This document shows, piece after piece, positions 10,374-22,779 of a DNA stretch of 64,000 nt. How positions within the stretch are numbered: position 1 is the first letter of the stretch; the number at the start of each line of letters is the position of its first letter. Under the pieces are notes generated by a model that saw only the letters and a list, made by a program, of their open reading frames with translations, was not told where the DNA came from and ran no database searches. The position numbers were made by a program, and so were the translations under genes. Source of the stretch: Taxillus chinensis (Eukaryota > Streptophyta > Magnoliopsida > Santalales > Loranthaceae); the NCBI GenBank assembly GCA_023512835.1, contig CM042092.1, positions 27,973,543-28,037,542 of the forward strand. Direction: 5' to 3'.

Positions 10374-12674
10374 ATGGCCGAAGAAAGCAATATGCTATTC
10401 AACACTCGCCTTAACTCCGGAGGTGTACAAGAGCCCATCCCAAATCGAAGCAGCAGTGAAAACGTCGACCCACCTCAACCTGCTGCTACCGTCGCTCCTC
10501 AACCACGGAGTTCTGGTTTTACTCTGACGAAACCGCCCAAATTCACACCTGAACTTTTCTCCCAGTGGAAAGCTCGCATGAAGATGTTTATGGTATGCCA
10601 TGATCATCTCATGTGGCCATGTCTTCATCAGGAGATTCCAATTCCGATGACTATCGGAGAACATGGGGTTAGGAGGCCAAAGACAGATGCTGAACTTACC
10701 AACGATGAAAGAGCCTGGCAGTGCGCTAGTGAAAAGGCTCTGGCTTATGTAACATTGTCTTTGGATTCTGAGGCTTTTACGGACGTCTAGGGCTGCACGT
10801 CAGCAAAAGGTGTTTGGGATAAACTGACAATCCTCTATGAGGGGAGTCAGTCCCAAATGCAAAATGTGATATGTGCTCTCAGACAGAATTTTGAGAGTTT
10901 CAATCACAAACCTGGTGAATCCCTTGAAAGCATCTATCGGAGATTCGGCAAGCTCATTCTAGAGCTAAAAACTATGAATGAGCACTACACTCAGTCTCAA
11001 ATCAACGACAAGTTCTTTCGATCCCTGCCGGATCGCTACTACTCCAAGCAGCTCCAGATGCAAGCTGACAAAAACTGGCCATTTACTACCCTTGAGGAAA
11101 TATATGGAGAGCTTCGGACTCATGAGGTCAGATTCAGATATACTGACCGTGATGAGAAAATAGCTCGGAAAGAAAAAGGGGTAGCTCTCAAAGCTACGTA
11201 ATGCTCTAGTAATCATCAAGAGGATGATACAGATGAGTCAGAGAATTCTGACTCAAACGCAGAAGAGGAAATAGCTCTTCTTGTCAAATCCTTCGAACGA
11301 TTCCTCGGAAAAAGTAGAAAAGGATTCAAAAGAGGCTCCTCATCATCCAGAAGGAAGGAACGATCGGAGTCGAGCTCCCAAGAATGCTTTAACTGTGGGA
11401 AACCCGGTCACTGGGCCAAGGAATACAGATCCAAATCTAAGACGGCAGAGAAAAGTGACAAGGTTACTCCTCGACGTACCACCTCAGACAACAGCAAGAA
11501 CAAGAGGAAGGCGTTCGGGACAAAGTACATCAGTGGCTCGGAAGAAGAGGAGGAATCGTCGGATGATGAGCCAACTCCTAAGCCGAACGTCTGCCTCATG
11601 GCAAATACTGAGGTACCTTCTATCTCTGAGCTCATGAGTAAATTAGAATCTCTTACTACTGCTTGCGATCATGAAAAGAATGAGAGACTAATAATTACTT
11701 AAATGTACAAAGATATGGAAAGTCAGAATAAACATCTTGAATTTACTATTACTAGACTCGAAAAGGACATCGCTGACTTCAGAGGAAAAGAAGCTTGGTA
11801 TCACGATCTAAGAGCTGAAAATCATCTGTTAAATACCAATCTTTCAGGCCTAAAAGTTATAGTAAAAAGACTCGAAAATGAACTTGAACAGGAAAGGGAA
11901 ATAAATCGTAAGTGGCTTAAATCCGGGGAAATAGCCTATACATTTAGGACTGATCCGGATAATATTCGAGTCAAACCTGGCCTAGGTTCCGAATCATCAA
12001 ACTCCAATGCTCAAGCTACTGAGTGTCCTCCGGATTTCACTCCAAAACTAACCAACTTATATCCTGTTAGTATATCTAAACCGTTGGATGGTTTCATTTC
12101 AGGTGGCACCATAGTTTATGACTGTGGAATTGAGGCTGTTACTGCACTTCCCGAAGTAGTAGCACCCATAACTAATGATGAAGGGAAGGCTGCTACAGTT
12201 AAAGCCAAAACTGTAGCACCCAAAAAGAAAGGAAAGGCTAAGGATGACGCATCTAGGGCCAAGAGCGCGTCACCCAAACGCAATGGATTAGGCCATAGGG
12301 AACAGAGTAGAAAGTCTGTAAAATCTAAGAGACCTGTATCCCCTGTTTGTACTTCACATTATAGTGTCTGTTCCATCTGTAGGGAAATGGGTCATTATCA
12401 CTATGAATGTTGGAGTTTATCTGATAACTGGCTTTGTAATCAAATTCGAACCAACAAAGATCAGTTTAATAAAAAGGTTTCTTCGAGCAAAACAAAATCT
12501 AAACCACAAAGGAGTGTCTCTCCCAAGAAAACCCAAATAAAAGAGGCAGTTGAAACTAACAAGCTAAAGTCAACTTGGAGAGCTAAAAGTCCTAGCAAAA
12601 TCAAATCCGGAACTGTTGACATTAATGCTGCTCTTTCTAACTGCCCGAAACAAGTTTGGGCACCAAAAGTGTAA
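10374..12674 (+). pseudogene. gag: Element E Gag, long Sirevirus-type, with internal stops
   Basis: Starts MAEESNMLFNTRL at 10374. About 765 codons, far longer than typical copia Gag, as in Sirevirus Gag proteins. Order: FTLTKPPKFTPELFS region, KGVWDKLTILYEGS region, zinc knuckle CFNCGKPGHWAKEY (final Cys lost to Tyr), acidic Ser-rich stretch, a coiled-coil-like segment (about 11,700-11,930) and a second knuckle CSICREMGHYHYEC. Stops: TAG at 10788-10790, where D has CAG; TAA near 11,200; a frame change around 11,450-11,500; TAA at 11,701. The last 323 codons (11,703-12,674) are open. Non-functional. Confidence 0.85.
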
Positions 12675-14557
12675 ACTGTTGTCTTTCAGGAGCATCTCTG
12701 GAATGCATTGTCGGATCACTTGAAGTTAAAGATCAATCAAAGCAAGTGGATCCTCGATAGTGGATGCTCCGGACATATGACGGGTGATCAGACTCTGCTT
12801 GTAGAAGTTAATGAAAAATGAGGTCCATCCGTTTCATATGGTGACAACAGCAAAGGTAAGACTGTCGAGTATGGCACTTTAACTAACGGCTGTGTATCAA
12901 TCACTAGAGTTGCACTATTCGAAGGTTTGAAGCATAATTTGCTAAGTGTCAGTAATTTATGTGACAAAGGATTTACTGTTTCCTTTATGTCCAACTCCTG
13001 TACAGTAAGAGAAAACTTATCCGAAGATATTAAGTTATCCGGATCAAGAGATGGGGACATATACTCAGTGGTCTTAAAACATAATTCTTCTGACCTTGTA
13101 TGCTTCCTCACTAAAGCTACAGATGAAGATAGTTGGTTATGGCACAAATGATGTGCACATTTAAACTTTAAGACATTGTCTAAATTAGCGTCACTTGATC
13201 TTGTCACTGGTCTACCTAAACTCAATTCTCCAGAGACACTCTCTGTCGAGAATGTCAACTGGGCAAACAGACCAAACATAGCTTTAAGAGCAAATCAGTT
13301 AATTCAATAACTGCTCCTCTACAACTTCTTCATATGGACCTCTGTGGTCCTATTTCTGTTCCATCACTGGCTGGTGCGAGATATACCCTTGTGGTTATCG
13401 ATAATTTCACCAGATACACATGGGTGATGTTCCTGAAATCAAAGGATCAAACTTTTGAGCATCTAGTAGATCTTTTCAACTGGATAAGCAACTCACAAGG
13501 ACTGAGCATAAAGTGCATCAGGAGTGATCATGGTACAGAATTTGATTTTTTAGAAATAAGATCATATTGTTCTGAATAGGGCATACAGCATGACTTCTCT
13601 GCTCCCAGAACTCCACAACAAAATGGGGTAGTTGAGCGCAAGAATCGCACTTTAGTTGAGGCTGGTAGATCCATGTTAGCAGGGGCAACGCTTCCTCTCA
13701 GTCTATGGGCTGAAGCTGTGTCCACTGCCTGCTATGTTCAGAACAGAACTCTAATAAATAAATCTACCATGAAAACACCCTATGAGAAGTGGAGAGGACG
13801 AAAACCTTCAATTTCACATTTCAGAGCTTTTGGGTGTACTTGCTATATATTGATAAATGGCAAAGAGACCCGGAATAAATTTGAACCAAAATCTAATGAT
13901 GGGATTTTTGTCGGGTACTCACTACATAGCAAGGCTTATCAGGTCTTCAATAGAAAACTTTTTAAAGTTGAAGAATCTATCCATGTGACTTTTGATGAAG
14001 CTAATCTTGATTGGTCAAAAGTTGCTTCTTCAAGTTCTAATGTGCAGGTCATGGACAGCAACATCGATTATTCGAAGTTTATGAATGTTCCTGTTACACA
14101 TTCTGACCAACCACGTGGCATCAGCGAGGCACAAAGAAATTATATGGATGATGCTACGGATAACTCGGACTCCGGACTACCATTAAGCTCCGGACATACT
14201 CCTACGGATACCCAAAATTCCGGAGCACCTTCAAGTCCGTCTGGACCAGTTAACACTGAAAGAAACAGTGTTGAAGAATCACCTAGTTTTACCGTACCTT
14301 CTAATACGGAAACATCTAATCCGGACGAAGCTCAACCAGCAGATACACCTGAACCACCTAATCTGGCAGAGCTTCAAATTGTTCAAGATCATCCATCACA
14401 TGCACAGAATTACAGATGGACCCGAAACCATCCCTCAGATCAAGTGATTGGTGATCCTGCTGTTGGTGTAAGAACAAGAGCAGCCACCTCCAACATGAGT
14501 CTTCACTCGTGTTTTCTATCTCAAATAGAACCAAAGGTGGTAGATGAAGCTCTTTAG
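12675..14557 (+). pseudogene. pol: Element E protease and integrase region (copia order)
   Basis: The protease core WILDSGCSGHMTG lies near 12,750, then a stop after EVNEK. The pre-integrase domain (LKHNLLSVSNLCDKGF, then LWHK stop CAHLNFKTLSKLA) is open at 12,927-13,151. After a frameshift near 13,258, integrase follows with its catalytic triad: MDLCGP (first Asp, about 13,334), IRSDHGTEF (second Asp, about 13,520) and PQQNGVVERKNRTL (Glu, about 13,620), with one stop after SYCSE. The C-terminal part reads YEKWRGRKPSISHFRAFGC and FEPKSNDGIFVGYS, then a Ser/Pro-rich linker to RT. The order PR-INT-RT is diagnostic of Ty1/copia. Confidence 0.85.
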
Positions 14558-15624
14558 GATTCGAATTGGATAGAAGCCATGCAAGAAGAGCTAAATCAAT
14601 TTAAGAGAAATAAAGTGTGGACTTTAGTACCAAGGCCTAAGTCTCAGCAAGTCATTGGAGTTAAATGGGTGTTCCGGAACAAGCTTGATACTGATGGAAT
14701 AGTAATCCGGAACAAAGCCAGACTGGTAGCCAAAGGATATCATCATGAAGAAGGAATAGACTATGATGAGACCTTTGCTCCAGTAGCAAGACTTGAGGCA
14801 GGCAATCCGGATGTTTCTGGCGTATGCTTCATATGAAAACTTCATAGTTTATCAAATGGACGTCAAGAGCACATTCCTGAATGGAGATCTTCAAGAGGAG
14901 GTCTACGTAGAACAACCTCCCGGTTTCATTGAACCTAAAGCAGGACATCTAGTCTACAAACTTCGGAAAGCTTTATATGGTTTGAAGCAAGCTCCAAGAG
15001 CCTGGTACAACACACTGTCAGAATTCCTACTTGCTCACAACTTCCAAAAAGGGAAGATTGACACCACCTTATTTCTACGAAAAGAGAAAGGGCACACTCT
15101 AATCGTACAGATATACGTGGATGATATCATTTTCGGATCAACGAATCTGAAGCTTTGTGAAGAGTTTGCTAAGATGATGACAGGCGAGTTTGAGATGAGC
15201 ATGATGGGAGAACTGTCGTACTTCCTCGGAATAGAAGTTAAATAATTTAAGGAAGGAATCTTCATTAATCAAGCTAAGTACAATCGCGATCTTATTAAGA
15301 AGTTTTGTATGGAAGGTTCATCTCCCGTCAAAACTCCCATGCCTGTCAGTGCCAAGTTAAATCCTGATGTGGATGGCATATCAGTAAATGTGACTGACTA
15401 CAGAGGGATGATAGGATCCTTGCTGTATCTTACAGCAAGTCGCCCAGACATTATGTTTGCAACTTGCATCTGTGTACGATATCAGGCGAATCCCAAGGAG
15501 TCACATATGCTTCATGTTAAACGGATATTAAGGTATCTCAAGGGAACGATGAATTTGGGACTCTGGTACCCAAAGGAGTCCAACTTCACCTTATCCGGAT
15601 ACTCTGATGCCGACTTCGCTGGTT
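14558..15624 (+). pseudogene. pol: Element E reverse transcriptase and truncated RNase H
   Basis: RT starts [15 protein letters not shown], then [19 protein letters not shown] and [27 protein letters not shown] frameshift near 14,796 leads into YQMDVKSTFLNGDL (catalytic Asp), ALYGLKQAPRAWY and the QIYVDDIIFGSTN active site (YVDD, near 15,115). EFEMSMMGELSYFLGIEVK is typical of the SIRE/Maximus branch. A TAA at about 15,243 is followed by the connection domain and RNase H start (GYSDADFAG). The match ends abruptly at about 15,624; the rest of RNase H, the PPT and the 3' LTR of E are absent. Confidence 0.85.
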
Positions 15625-16933
15625 GGGTGAGTTTAGAAATCGTCTCAATGAATCAAGAATTGCATCCATATGTACAAGGATGGATGATATACTGGTGAAA
15701 GACGTCCCGGAGTTTCACGAGACTTTGATGGGAACAGTGCAAGGAGTGGAGATTCGAATCTCGGCCGAAACGCTCTGAAATGCACTTCCACTTCCTAAAG
15801 GTATCTTTGAACCTCTTCCCAGTCTTTCTAGAGAAGAGTGTAAGTCTTTTCTAGGGTATTCCAACCCTGGAAAGCAAGGTCGGGGAGCCCTAAAAATTGG
15901 GTTCTCTGGTCAGGCACTAACGACTCTCATTGTCACCGGACAGTGCCTGATGTGCAAGAAAACTGCTCATGACTCTGCAAGTCATGAGCAGATGAAGATC
16001 ATGTGTAGTGCACTATAAGGAAGAAGAATAGACTGGGGAACTCAACTACACCACATGATCAAGAGCAAGAAGGGACACTTTGGACTAGTTCTCACCAACT
16101 ACCCTGAGGTATTCAACCATCGACCCATGGTGAAATTGCCTACCAAGTTTATTTTCAAGGGCATCTACGAGGATGGCAGGCTGGAGATCAAGCCTATGAA
16201 ATGACCCGGGTCGAGCATGAGAAGCTTCGCTGAGGACACTGCAAGTTTTGTACGAGCCCCAGTTCCAAGACCAAGTCGAGCAGCTCCTGGTCCTCAGACT
16301 TCTCGAGCATCCTCTGCATCTGCTACAACGGTCCATATAGCCGAAGTAGTGGAGAACATTGTCCGAACCTGTCTCCCAACGGAACCTACATTAGAGGAAG
16401 CTCAGCCTGTTGAAAGGCTCAGTGATACTGCAGAGGTAAGAGAGGCTGCAGCTGGAGGGCAGCCAACGGTACAAGATACCCCAGAAGGTAGGGGTACAAC
16501 ACCTGTTTTATTAAGCTCTCTTGGGGAGTCTGAATTAGAAGACTTTTATATTGAGTATGCTAAGGCTCATATGACCCCCGCTGAATTGAGAAAGGCATGG
16601 ATAGCCTTCGGGAAGTAGATGGTGGACAGAGAACATCTGATTAGCTGGCTTGTGGATCAGGGTCTTGTAAGAAGAGACCCTATAGAAGCAGTTTCGACGA
16701 TTGCCCCATCTCCTATCATGGGTGACACTCCTGACACATTAAATCCCCGAGATGCCGAGATGGATAAGATTCCTGAGGAAGAGGACGAGGCACCTACTGT
16801 TGAAGCAGCAAGTGACTCGGATGCAGAGGAAGTACAACATGCTTCTGAGCAAGTAGAAGCACCTGAGATGACCACTCCACTTGGACCGGCGACTCATCAA
16901 GTGGTCAGTCAGAGGAATGAGGACCTAACCTTC
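15625..16933 (+). pseudogene. Element G env-position ORF, N-terminal part
   Basis: A decayed reading frame begins immediately after the broken RNase H of E, shifted in frame (WLGEFRNRLNES, then FHETLMGTVQGVEI, IDWGTQLHHMIKSKKGHFGLVLTNYP). The pattern loosely recalls the 'envelope-like/putative plant transposon protein' segment found downstream of pol in Sireviruses; that match is from memory and weak. Stops at about 15,777, 16,016, 16,201 and 16,616 break it. 16,217-16,933 is Pro/Ser/Glu-rich with acidic stretches (MDKIPEEEDEAPT, ASDSDAEE). The frame ends NEDLTF at 16,933, where element C is inserted, and resumes in frame at 27,927. Confidence 0.55.
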
Positions 16934-18117
16934 TGTCACGCCCCGGATTTCCAACCCGAGGAAACGGGTACGTGACTCCCCTTGTACCCACACGGAGGGC
17001 AAAGGGATTAGGATGCAAACCCCGAATATAACATTTTAAACATCCACAACACATTCAAGAAAGTAATGTTCATAAAAGCAATCCACAATCCAAACCAGTC
17101 TTTATTACAACAAAATCCTCTTTCCAATCCATCCCCACTGGGGTTACATCAATTCCCATAAAAATAACATAAATGGAAGACAGTAAAATAAATAAGGTCT
17201 TCCACCTTGGGGTCCCACCTAACGCCTGTATGTTCCTGAAAGAAAACACAACATAGAGGGAGGGGTCAGCAACCACAGCTCAGTAGGGATCATGTCTACC
17301 CAACCCATCCCATGCTCCTAGCGTCTACATGAGTGTGTACAGGTGCAGTGTAGTGACAATAAAATGTAAACAAGTTGTATTCCATATTCACATGGCACAC
17401 ACATATCTACAGCCATACAGGCTTAGCCATATAGGCTAACATATCCACGGCCACTAAGGCTTAGCCACACGGCTAACATATCCACGGCCACTAAGGCTTA
17501 GCCACACGGCTAACATATCCACGGCCACTCAGGCTTAGCCACAGGCTAACAGTTCCAGTCCCGGGCTTCCACAGCCACCGGGTTCCACAGACACAGCATA
17601 CAAGGTCACACAGGAATTAAACCAAACACGTAGCATACACACTTTCACAGGCATAATACCAAACACTTAGTTCGCACAGCCCATCAGGCATAAAATCAAA
17701 CACTTGACATGCAGAGTCTCACAAGTATTTTACCAAACGCTTAACATGCATACATTCACAAACCCACAAACCCAGCCACACAGGCATATTGTCAAACACA
17801 TACTAGTCATATTCACACAGACATATTCACACAGGCATTTTATCGAACACTTAATATGCACTCACCATCCAACACCAGAATACATCCAAAAACCGCCATT
17901 GAAGGCCAACATCCATATAGGAGATCACACCTATATGGATTACATATATATATATAAACAGGTATAATTCCATAATCCGCCTAGAACCCTAGGACAGAGG
18001 AGGATTTAGGAAGAACAGAACCCCTACCTTGTATGTTCTCCTGCTCCCGCTTCCACACAAGACTCCGACCACCCATGCAAGACGCTCCGGCAGCCACCAG
18101 AAGCTCTCCTTCCCCCC

Positions 18118-18183
<66 letters not shown>

Positions 18184-18866
18184 GATGGCTAGTGGAGGAA
18201 CAAACCCTAAACCTAAAACAGAGGGGCTTCTCCTCCTTATATAGACAACACAACATCAAAAAGACGTAGTTTTGATTAAGTGAATCCCAGCATCAAAACG
18301 ACGTAGTTTTGATGGAACAAGCTATGACCTTCCCACATCCATACACACCAAAATATTCACAACTCCAACATGGTCCTTTGGGAAAAGATGATTAGAATAA
18401 CAAAACTAAGGTAACCATGCAAAAACATGCCTGCACGCCAATTTGAACGCCAATTCCCCAATTGGCGTGCAGCTTCAAATGCACTCAAACTTCACCCCAA
18501 GCCTCCTTGCATCTTGTAGAGGTCTGAGAAGCAAAAATATGCTTGCACGTGAAATGGGTGAATTCACGTGCAGCTCCAAATGCTCTGAAATTTCTGTGGT
18601 AGATAGAGGACCTCATTCTAAGCAACTTTTGTTCTTGCACGCTAATTGTTTAAGGCCATCTACTATACCAAAAGTGAGCTCAAAAATCTGCCAAAACAGC
18701 TTAAAACCACATGTATATGCATAGCATCTTCCTAGGGCATAAATGTATGTTATCACTTGTCACATGCACCTCCCAAAAGTCCCCTCTTGGGCTCATCTCT
18801 TACCTCAAACTTGTGCACCAACATCCAAGGTGTTTGTGGTTAACTTCTTACACACGGGTCATTACA
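16934..18866 (-). repeat. Element C 3' LTR (1,933 bp)
   Basis: Plus-strand reading TGTCACGCCCCGG to GGGTCATTACA, directly followed by the PPT complement. Contains the hairpin (17,911-17,940), a CT microsatellite (18,127-18,180) preceded by a C run, a TATA box (about 18,235-18,242), twin near-palindromes (18,255-18,276 and 18,292-18,313) and CACGTG boxes near 18,547-18,567. A short tandem repeat of about 37 bp (CCACGGCCACTAAGGCTTAG core) occupies 17,400-17,545. Confidence 0.9.
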
Positions 18867-19245
18867 TCCTCTCCCCCTTAAGACTTTTCGTCCTCGAAAA
18901 GAAATGACATACGAGGAAAACAAACACAAGCTACCCATTTACCACACGGCGAGCCACAACACCCAAATGGGTCATACACCGCGCACAGCACATAACAGCA
19001 CATAACAAGGTACCACCATAATCCATAACCACATGCATCACAATAATGCATATAACACATATCCGCATGTCACAAATACACATCTCAAAACACATCACAA
19101 ATATGAACACATGTCTAAAAGACAAAACAAATACACCAAATCATACACAACTAAAACAAGAAAACACATCACTATCCCTTGGCCAACAGCCACCAACAGC
19201 CACCTCCCACGCTTAAGATTGTTCGTCCTCGAACAATTTTGGGTG
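18867..19245 (-). other. Element C 3' UTR and polypurine tract
   Basis: The minus-strand PPT (TTAAGGGGGAGAGGA) sits at 18,867-18,881 against the LTR, and TTCGAGGACGAA-type motifs lie near 18,888 and 19,220, as in element A. No ORF of note. Confidence 0.78.
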
Positions 19246-20759
19246 CTACTCACGCATCACGGACTCACGTTCCCATGTCTCCTCCTCAATGCCACGGTGC
19301 TGCCACAGCACGCGAACCAAAGGAATAGCACGACCACGCAAAAGCTTCTCTCGCCGATCTACGATACGAATAGGGGCCTCAACAACGGACATGTCATCCT
19401 CAATGTCTAATGTCCCCCAATCGATCACATGGGTGGGGTCAGGGTGATACTTCCTCAATTGGGACACGTGGAACACGTTGTGCACTTGACTCAGCCGCGG
19501 TGGTAACGCTAACCGGTAGGCCACTGGCCCCACACGAGCCAGAACCTCAAAAGGACCAATAAACTGAGGAGATAGCTTGGAACCTCGCCCAAACCGTCGA
19601 TGTCCACGACGTGGAGAGACACGAAGGAACACATGATCACCAACAGAAAACTCCAAAGGTCGCTGCCGCTGATCCGCATAAGATTTCTGCCGACTCTGAA
19701 CTGATAACAACCGCTGACGAATCAACTTAACCTTCTCGGTAGCCTCTTGAACCAACTGTGGTCCCAAGAGAGCTGTCTCCCCCACCTTGGTCCAACACAA
19801 AGGTGATCGACACGGCCGCCCATACAACGCCTCAAAAGGAGCCATCCCAATGGATGCCTGATAAATGTTGTTGTAGGCAAACTCCACGAAAGGAAGGTGA
19901 GTTGCCCACGAACCCCCGAAATCTAACACACAGGCCCGTAACATGTCCTCCAAGGTCTGATTCGTCCTCTCTATCTGGCCGTCAACCTCAGGGTGAAAGG
20001 CTGTACTCAAGTGAAGTTTGGTCCCCATAGCCTCCTGCAAACCTGCCCAAAAACGGGAAGTGAACCGCGAATCCCGGTCAGAGACAACCGATGATGGTAC
20101 TCCATGTAGTCGCACAATCTCGTTCATATATAGATGACTCAAGGTCCCAATAAAGTCCCACTCGTGAACATCCAGGAAATGGGCCGACTTTGTGAGTCGA
20201 TCCACAATTACCCAAATCATATCTTTCCTCCCTGTGGTGGGTGGAAGACCAGTCACAAAATCCATCGCTATATGGTCCCACTTCCACTCCGCTATGGGCA
20301 AGGGCTGTAACATGCCCGCCGGCCGCTGATGCTCAGCCTTCACCTGCTGACACGTGAGGCACCGCGAAACAAAGGCAGCCACATCGCGTTTCATCCCAGG
20401 CCACCAAAAATGTCCTCGAAGCACATGGTACATCTTCGTACCCCCTGGATGCACAGCAACTCTAGACTGGTGAAACTCCCTCATCACCTCATCCCGGAGA
20501 GAAGAAGCCACTACCAACCGCCCCTGAAAAGACAACTCATGCTCAGGACCCTCTGTCCAGTCCTCAGATAGTTCACCAGCCTCAATACGGGCACGGAGAA
20601 CCTCACACTCAATGTCACCCAACTGTCCCTCCCGGACGCGCTGGTACAACCCAGGCACAACCACCAAAGGACTCAGGACTGTCCCACCATCACGAACAAC
20701 AGGCAGCCGCACCGCAACATCGCCAACGCTCCATCGCCTTCCACTCTCTCACGGCCACC
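19246..20759 (-). CDS. pol: Element C integrase with chromodomain tail
   Basis: An open frame of 488 codons from the first Met (20,712) to a stop at 19,246. It holds the HHCC zinc domain (HPGGTKMYHVLRGHFWW with CLTCQQVKAEH) and the catalytic core with Asp in MDFVTGLPP, Asp in VSDRDSRF and Glu in the HPEVDGQIERTNQTLEDML segment. Then come the [21 protein letters not shown]-terminal domain and the chromodomain-like tail [31 protein letters not shown]. The tail ends early at VMRE and a TAG, missing the HYPDLF end seen in element A. Integration of the cDNA is the role. The core looks intact; upstream pol domains have stops. Confidence 0.9.
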
Positions 20760-21461
20760 TCAGCTTTCCCTTTTCTGGCTCAACGCGTCGGCCACAACAT
20801 TACCCTTGCCCGGGGTATAGGCAAGAGTAAAGTCAAAGGTCTGCAAATACTCCACCCATCTCCTTTGCCTCAAATTCAAGTCCTTCTGAGTAAAGATGTA
20901 CTGAAGGCTCTTGTGATCTGAGAACACCACAAACTTTTCCCCCAAGAGGTAGTGCTGCCAACTCTTCAGGGCGAAGATGACAGCCGCCAACTCAAGATCA
21001 TGGGTAGGGTAATTCTGTTCATGAGGCTTCAACTGCCTCGACCCATAAGCTACAACACTATGCTCCTGCATAAGCACACACCCCAATCCAACCCTGGACG
21101 TATCACAATATACCTCATATGGGATATCCTCCCGAGGCAACCTCAACACCGGTGCAGTGGTCAAACGGGTCTTGAGAGTCTCAAACGCCTGCTGGCACTT
21201 GTCCGTCCACTCAAACTTTACTCCCTTCCGAGTCAACGCTGTCATAAGAGCTTCCAAACGGGAGAACCCCTCGACAAAACGATGATAATAGCCTGCCAAG
21301 ACAAGAAAACTACGAATCTCCAAAGCGTTGGTTGGCCTCGCCCACGATGCCATAGCCTCAATCTTGGCTAGGTCCACCCTAACTCCCTCAGCTGACACCA
21401 CATGGCCAAGAAAGTGAACCTCCTGCAGCCAAAACTCACACTTGCTAAACTTAGCAAACAG
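20760..21461 (-). pseudogene. pol: Element C RNase H and connection domain
   Basis: Continues RT in the same frame after a TAG at 21,462-21,464. It shows the connection/thumb ([15 protein letters not shown] upstream of 21,401, then [21 protein letters not shown]) and the RNase H domain ([59 protein letters not shown]). It ends [12 protein letters not shown] and a stop, after which the integrase frame begins; element J has the equivalent boundary at VADALSRKS. RNase H degrades the RNA template during cDNA synthesis. Confidence 0.88.
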
Positions 21462-22779
21462 CTACTGGTCCCTCAAGATTTGCAACACTGTTGCTAAATG
21501 CTCCACATGCTCCCTCTCAGTCTTGGAATACACCAAGATATCATCAATAAACACCACCACAAACGAATCCAAGTATGGAACAAAGACTTGGTTCATCAAA
21601 TGCATGAACACCGCTGGCGCATTAGTGAGCCCGAAAGGCATCACTACCCACTCATAATGCCCATACCTGCACCGAAAGGCCGTCTTAGGGATGTCTTCCT
21701 CCCTAACCCTCAACTGATGATACCCCGACCGTAGATCTATCTTGGAAAACCACCGGGCTCCACTCAACTAGTCAAACAGGTCATCTATCCGAGGCAACGG
21801 GTACTTGTTCTTCACAGTCACTGAATTCAGCTTCCTGTAGTCGATGCAGAGACGAAGCGTGCCATCTGCCTTCTTAGCAAAGAGCACAGGAGCACCCCAA
21901 GGTGAGGTACTCGGTCTAATATACCCCTGGCCCACCAACTCCTCGATTTGCCTATGAAGCTCCCTCAACTCGGCTGGCCCCATACGATATGCTGCTTGGG
22001 AAATCGGACCCGTTCCCGGCACCAACTCAATGGTGAACTCCACACTCCTCTGAGGAGGTAAACTCCTCAACTGGTCAGGGAAGACATCCTGAAATTGGTC
22101 AACAACTGCTGGCCACACTCTCTGCGCCACTTTCCCTTCCTCAGCAAAGGTCAGGGCTGCCAACCTGTGGGTTATAGCACCCCACTGGTCCAAAGATCGG
22201 CCCAGCCCCGACTAGCCTCACGATCCCACTCCCCTTGCAGGGTGCAAGAAACCCCCGCAGGTGACACAAAGGATACTCGCCGCCGATAACAATCTATCTT
22301 GGCCTGGAAGGCCATAAGCCAGTCCATACCCAAGATCAGGTCAAACGTCCTCAAGAGCATTACATGCAAGTCAAAACTCAGCTCCACCTCTCCTATGGTT
22401 AACACACAATCACGACACACACGTCGTACCTCAATCATGCCTCCCACCGGAGACTCCACAACTAGGGGCCTCGCGGCCTCCACACAAGCTAACCCCAAGC
22501 CATCAATAAGAAGCTCGGCAGCGAAGGAACACGATGCACCCGTATCAAAAAGAACAGAAGCTAACGTACGAGAAATCAAGAGGGTACCTCTAACCACCGA
22601 TGGTCCTGCTCCACCCTCCGCATGTGGAGGTGGTGGCTCAGCCCCCTCCGGGTATGTCGCATCCAACGCAAACACCCTTCCTTCGCCCGTGCCACTGGTC
22701 AGCTCACTCACTAGATGCTTCCCGCTGAGGTTGCCTCCAGCTTCAGTATGCTGCCACTCCGGCCTCCCCTGGGCTCGGG
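21462..22779 (-). pseudogene. pol: Element C protease and reverse transcriptase
   Basis: From 22,779 downward: the Gag-PR linker, then VLFDTGASCSF (protease active site), FDLILGMDWLMAF, then RT beginning [42 protein letters not shown] and [10 protein letters not shown]. An in-frame TAG at 21,768-21,770 replaces the Gln expected before [12 protein letters not shown]. The active site is [11 protein letters not shown] (FIDD). A second TAG at 21,462-21,464 again replaces Gln (DQ stop LFAKFSK). Both stops are CAG-to-TAG transitions. Without them pol would be open from protease through RNase H. Confidence 0.9.

Noticed and set aside
17400..17545. CRISPR-like short regular repeats
   Set aside because: They are contiguous tandem units within an LTR with no spacers, in a plant genome.
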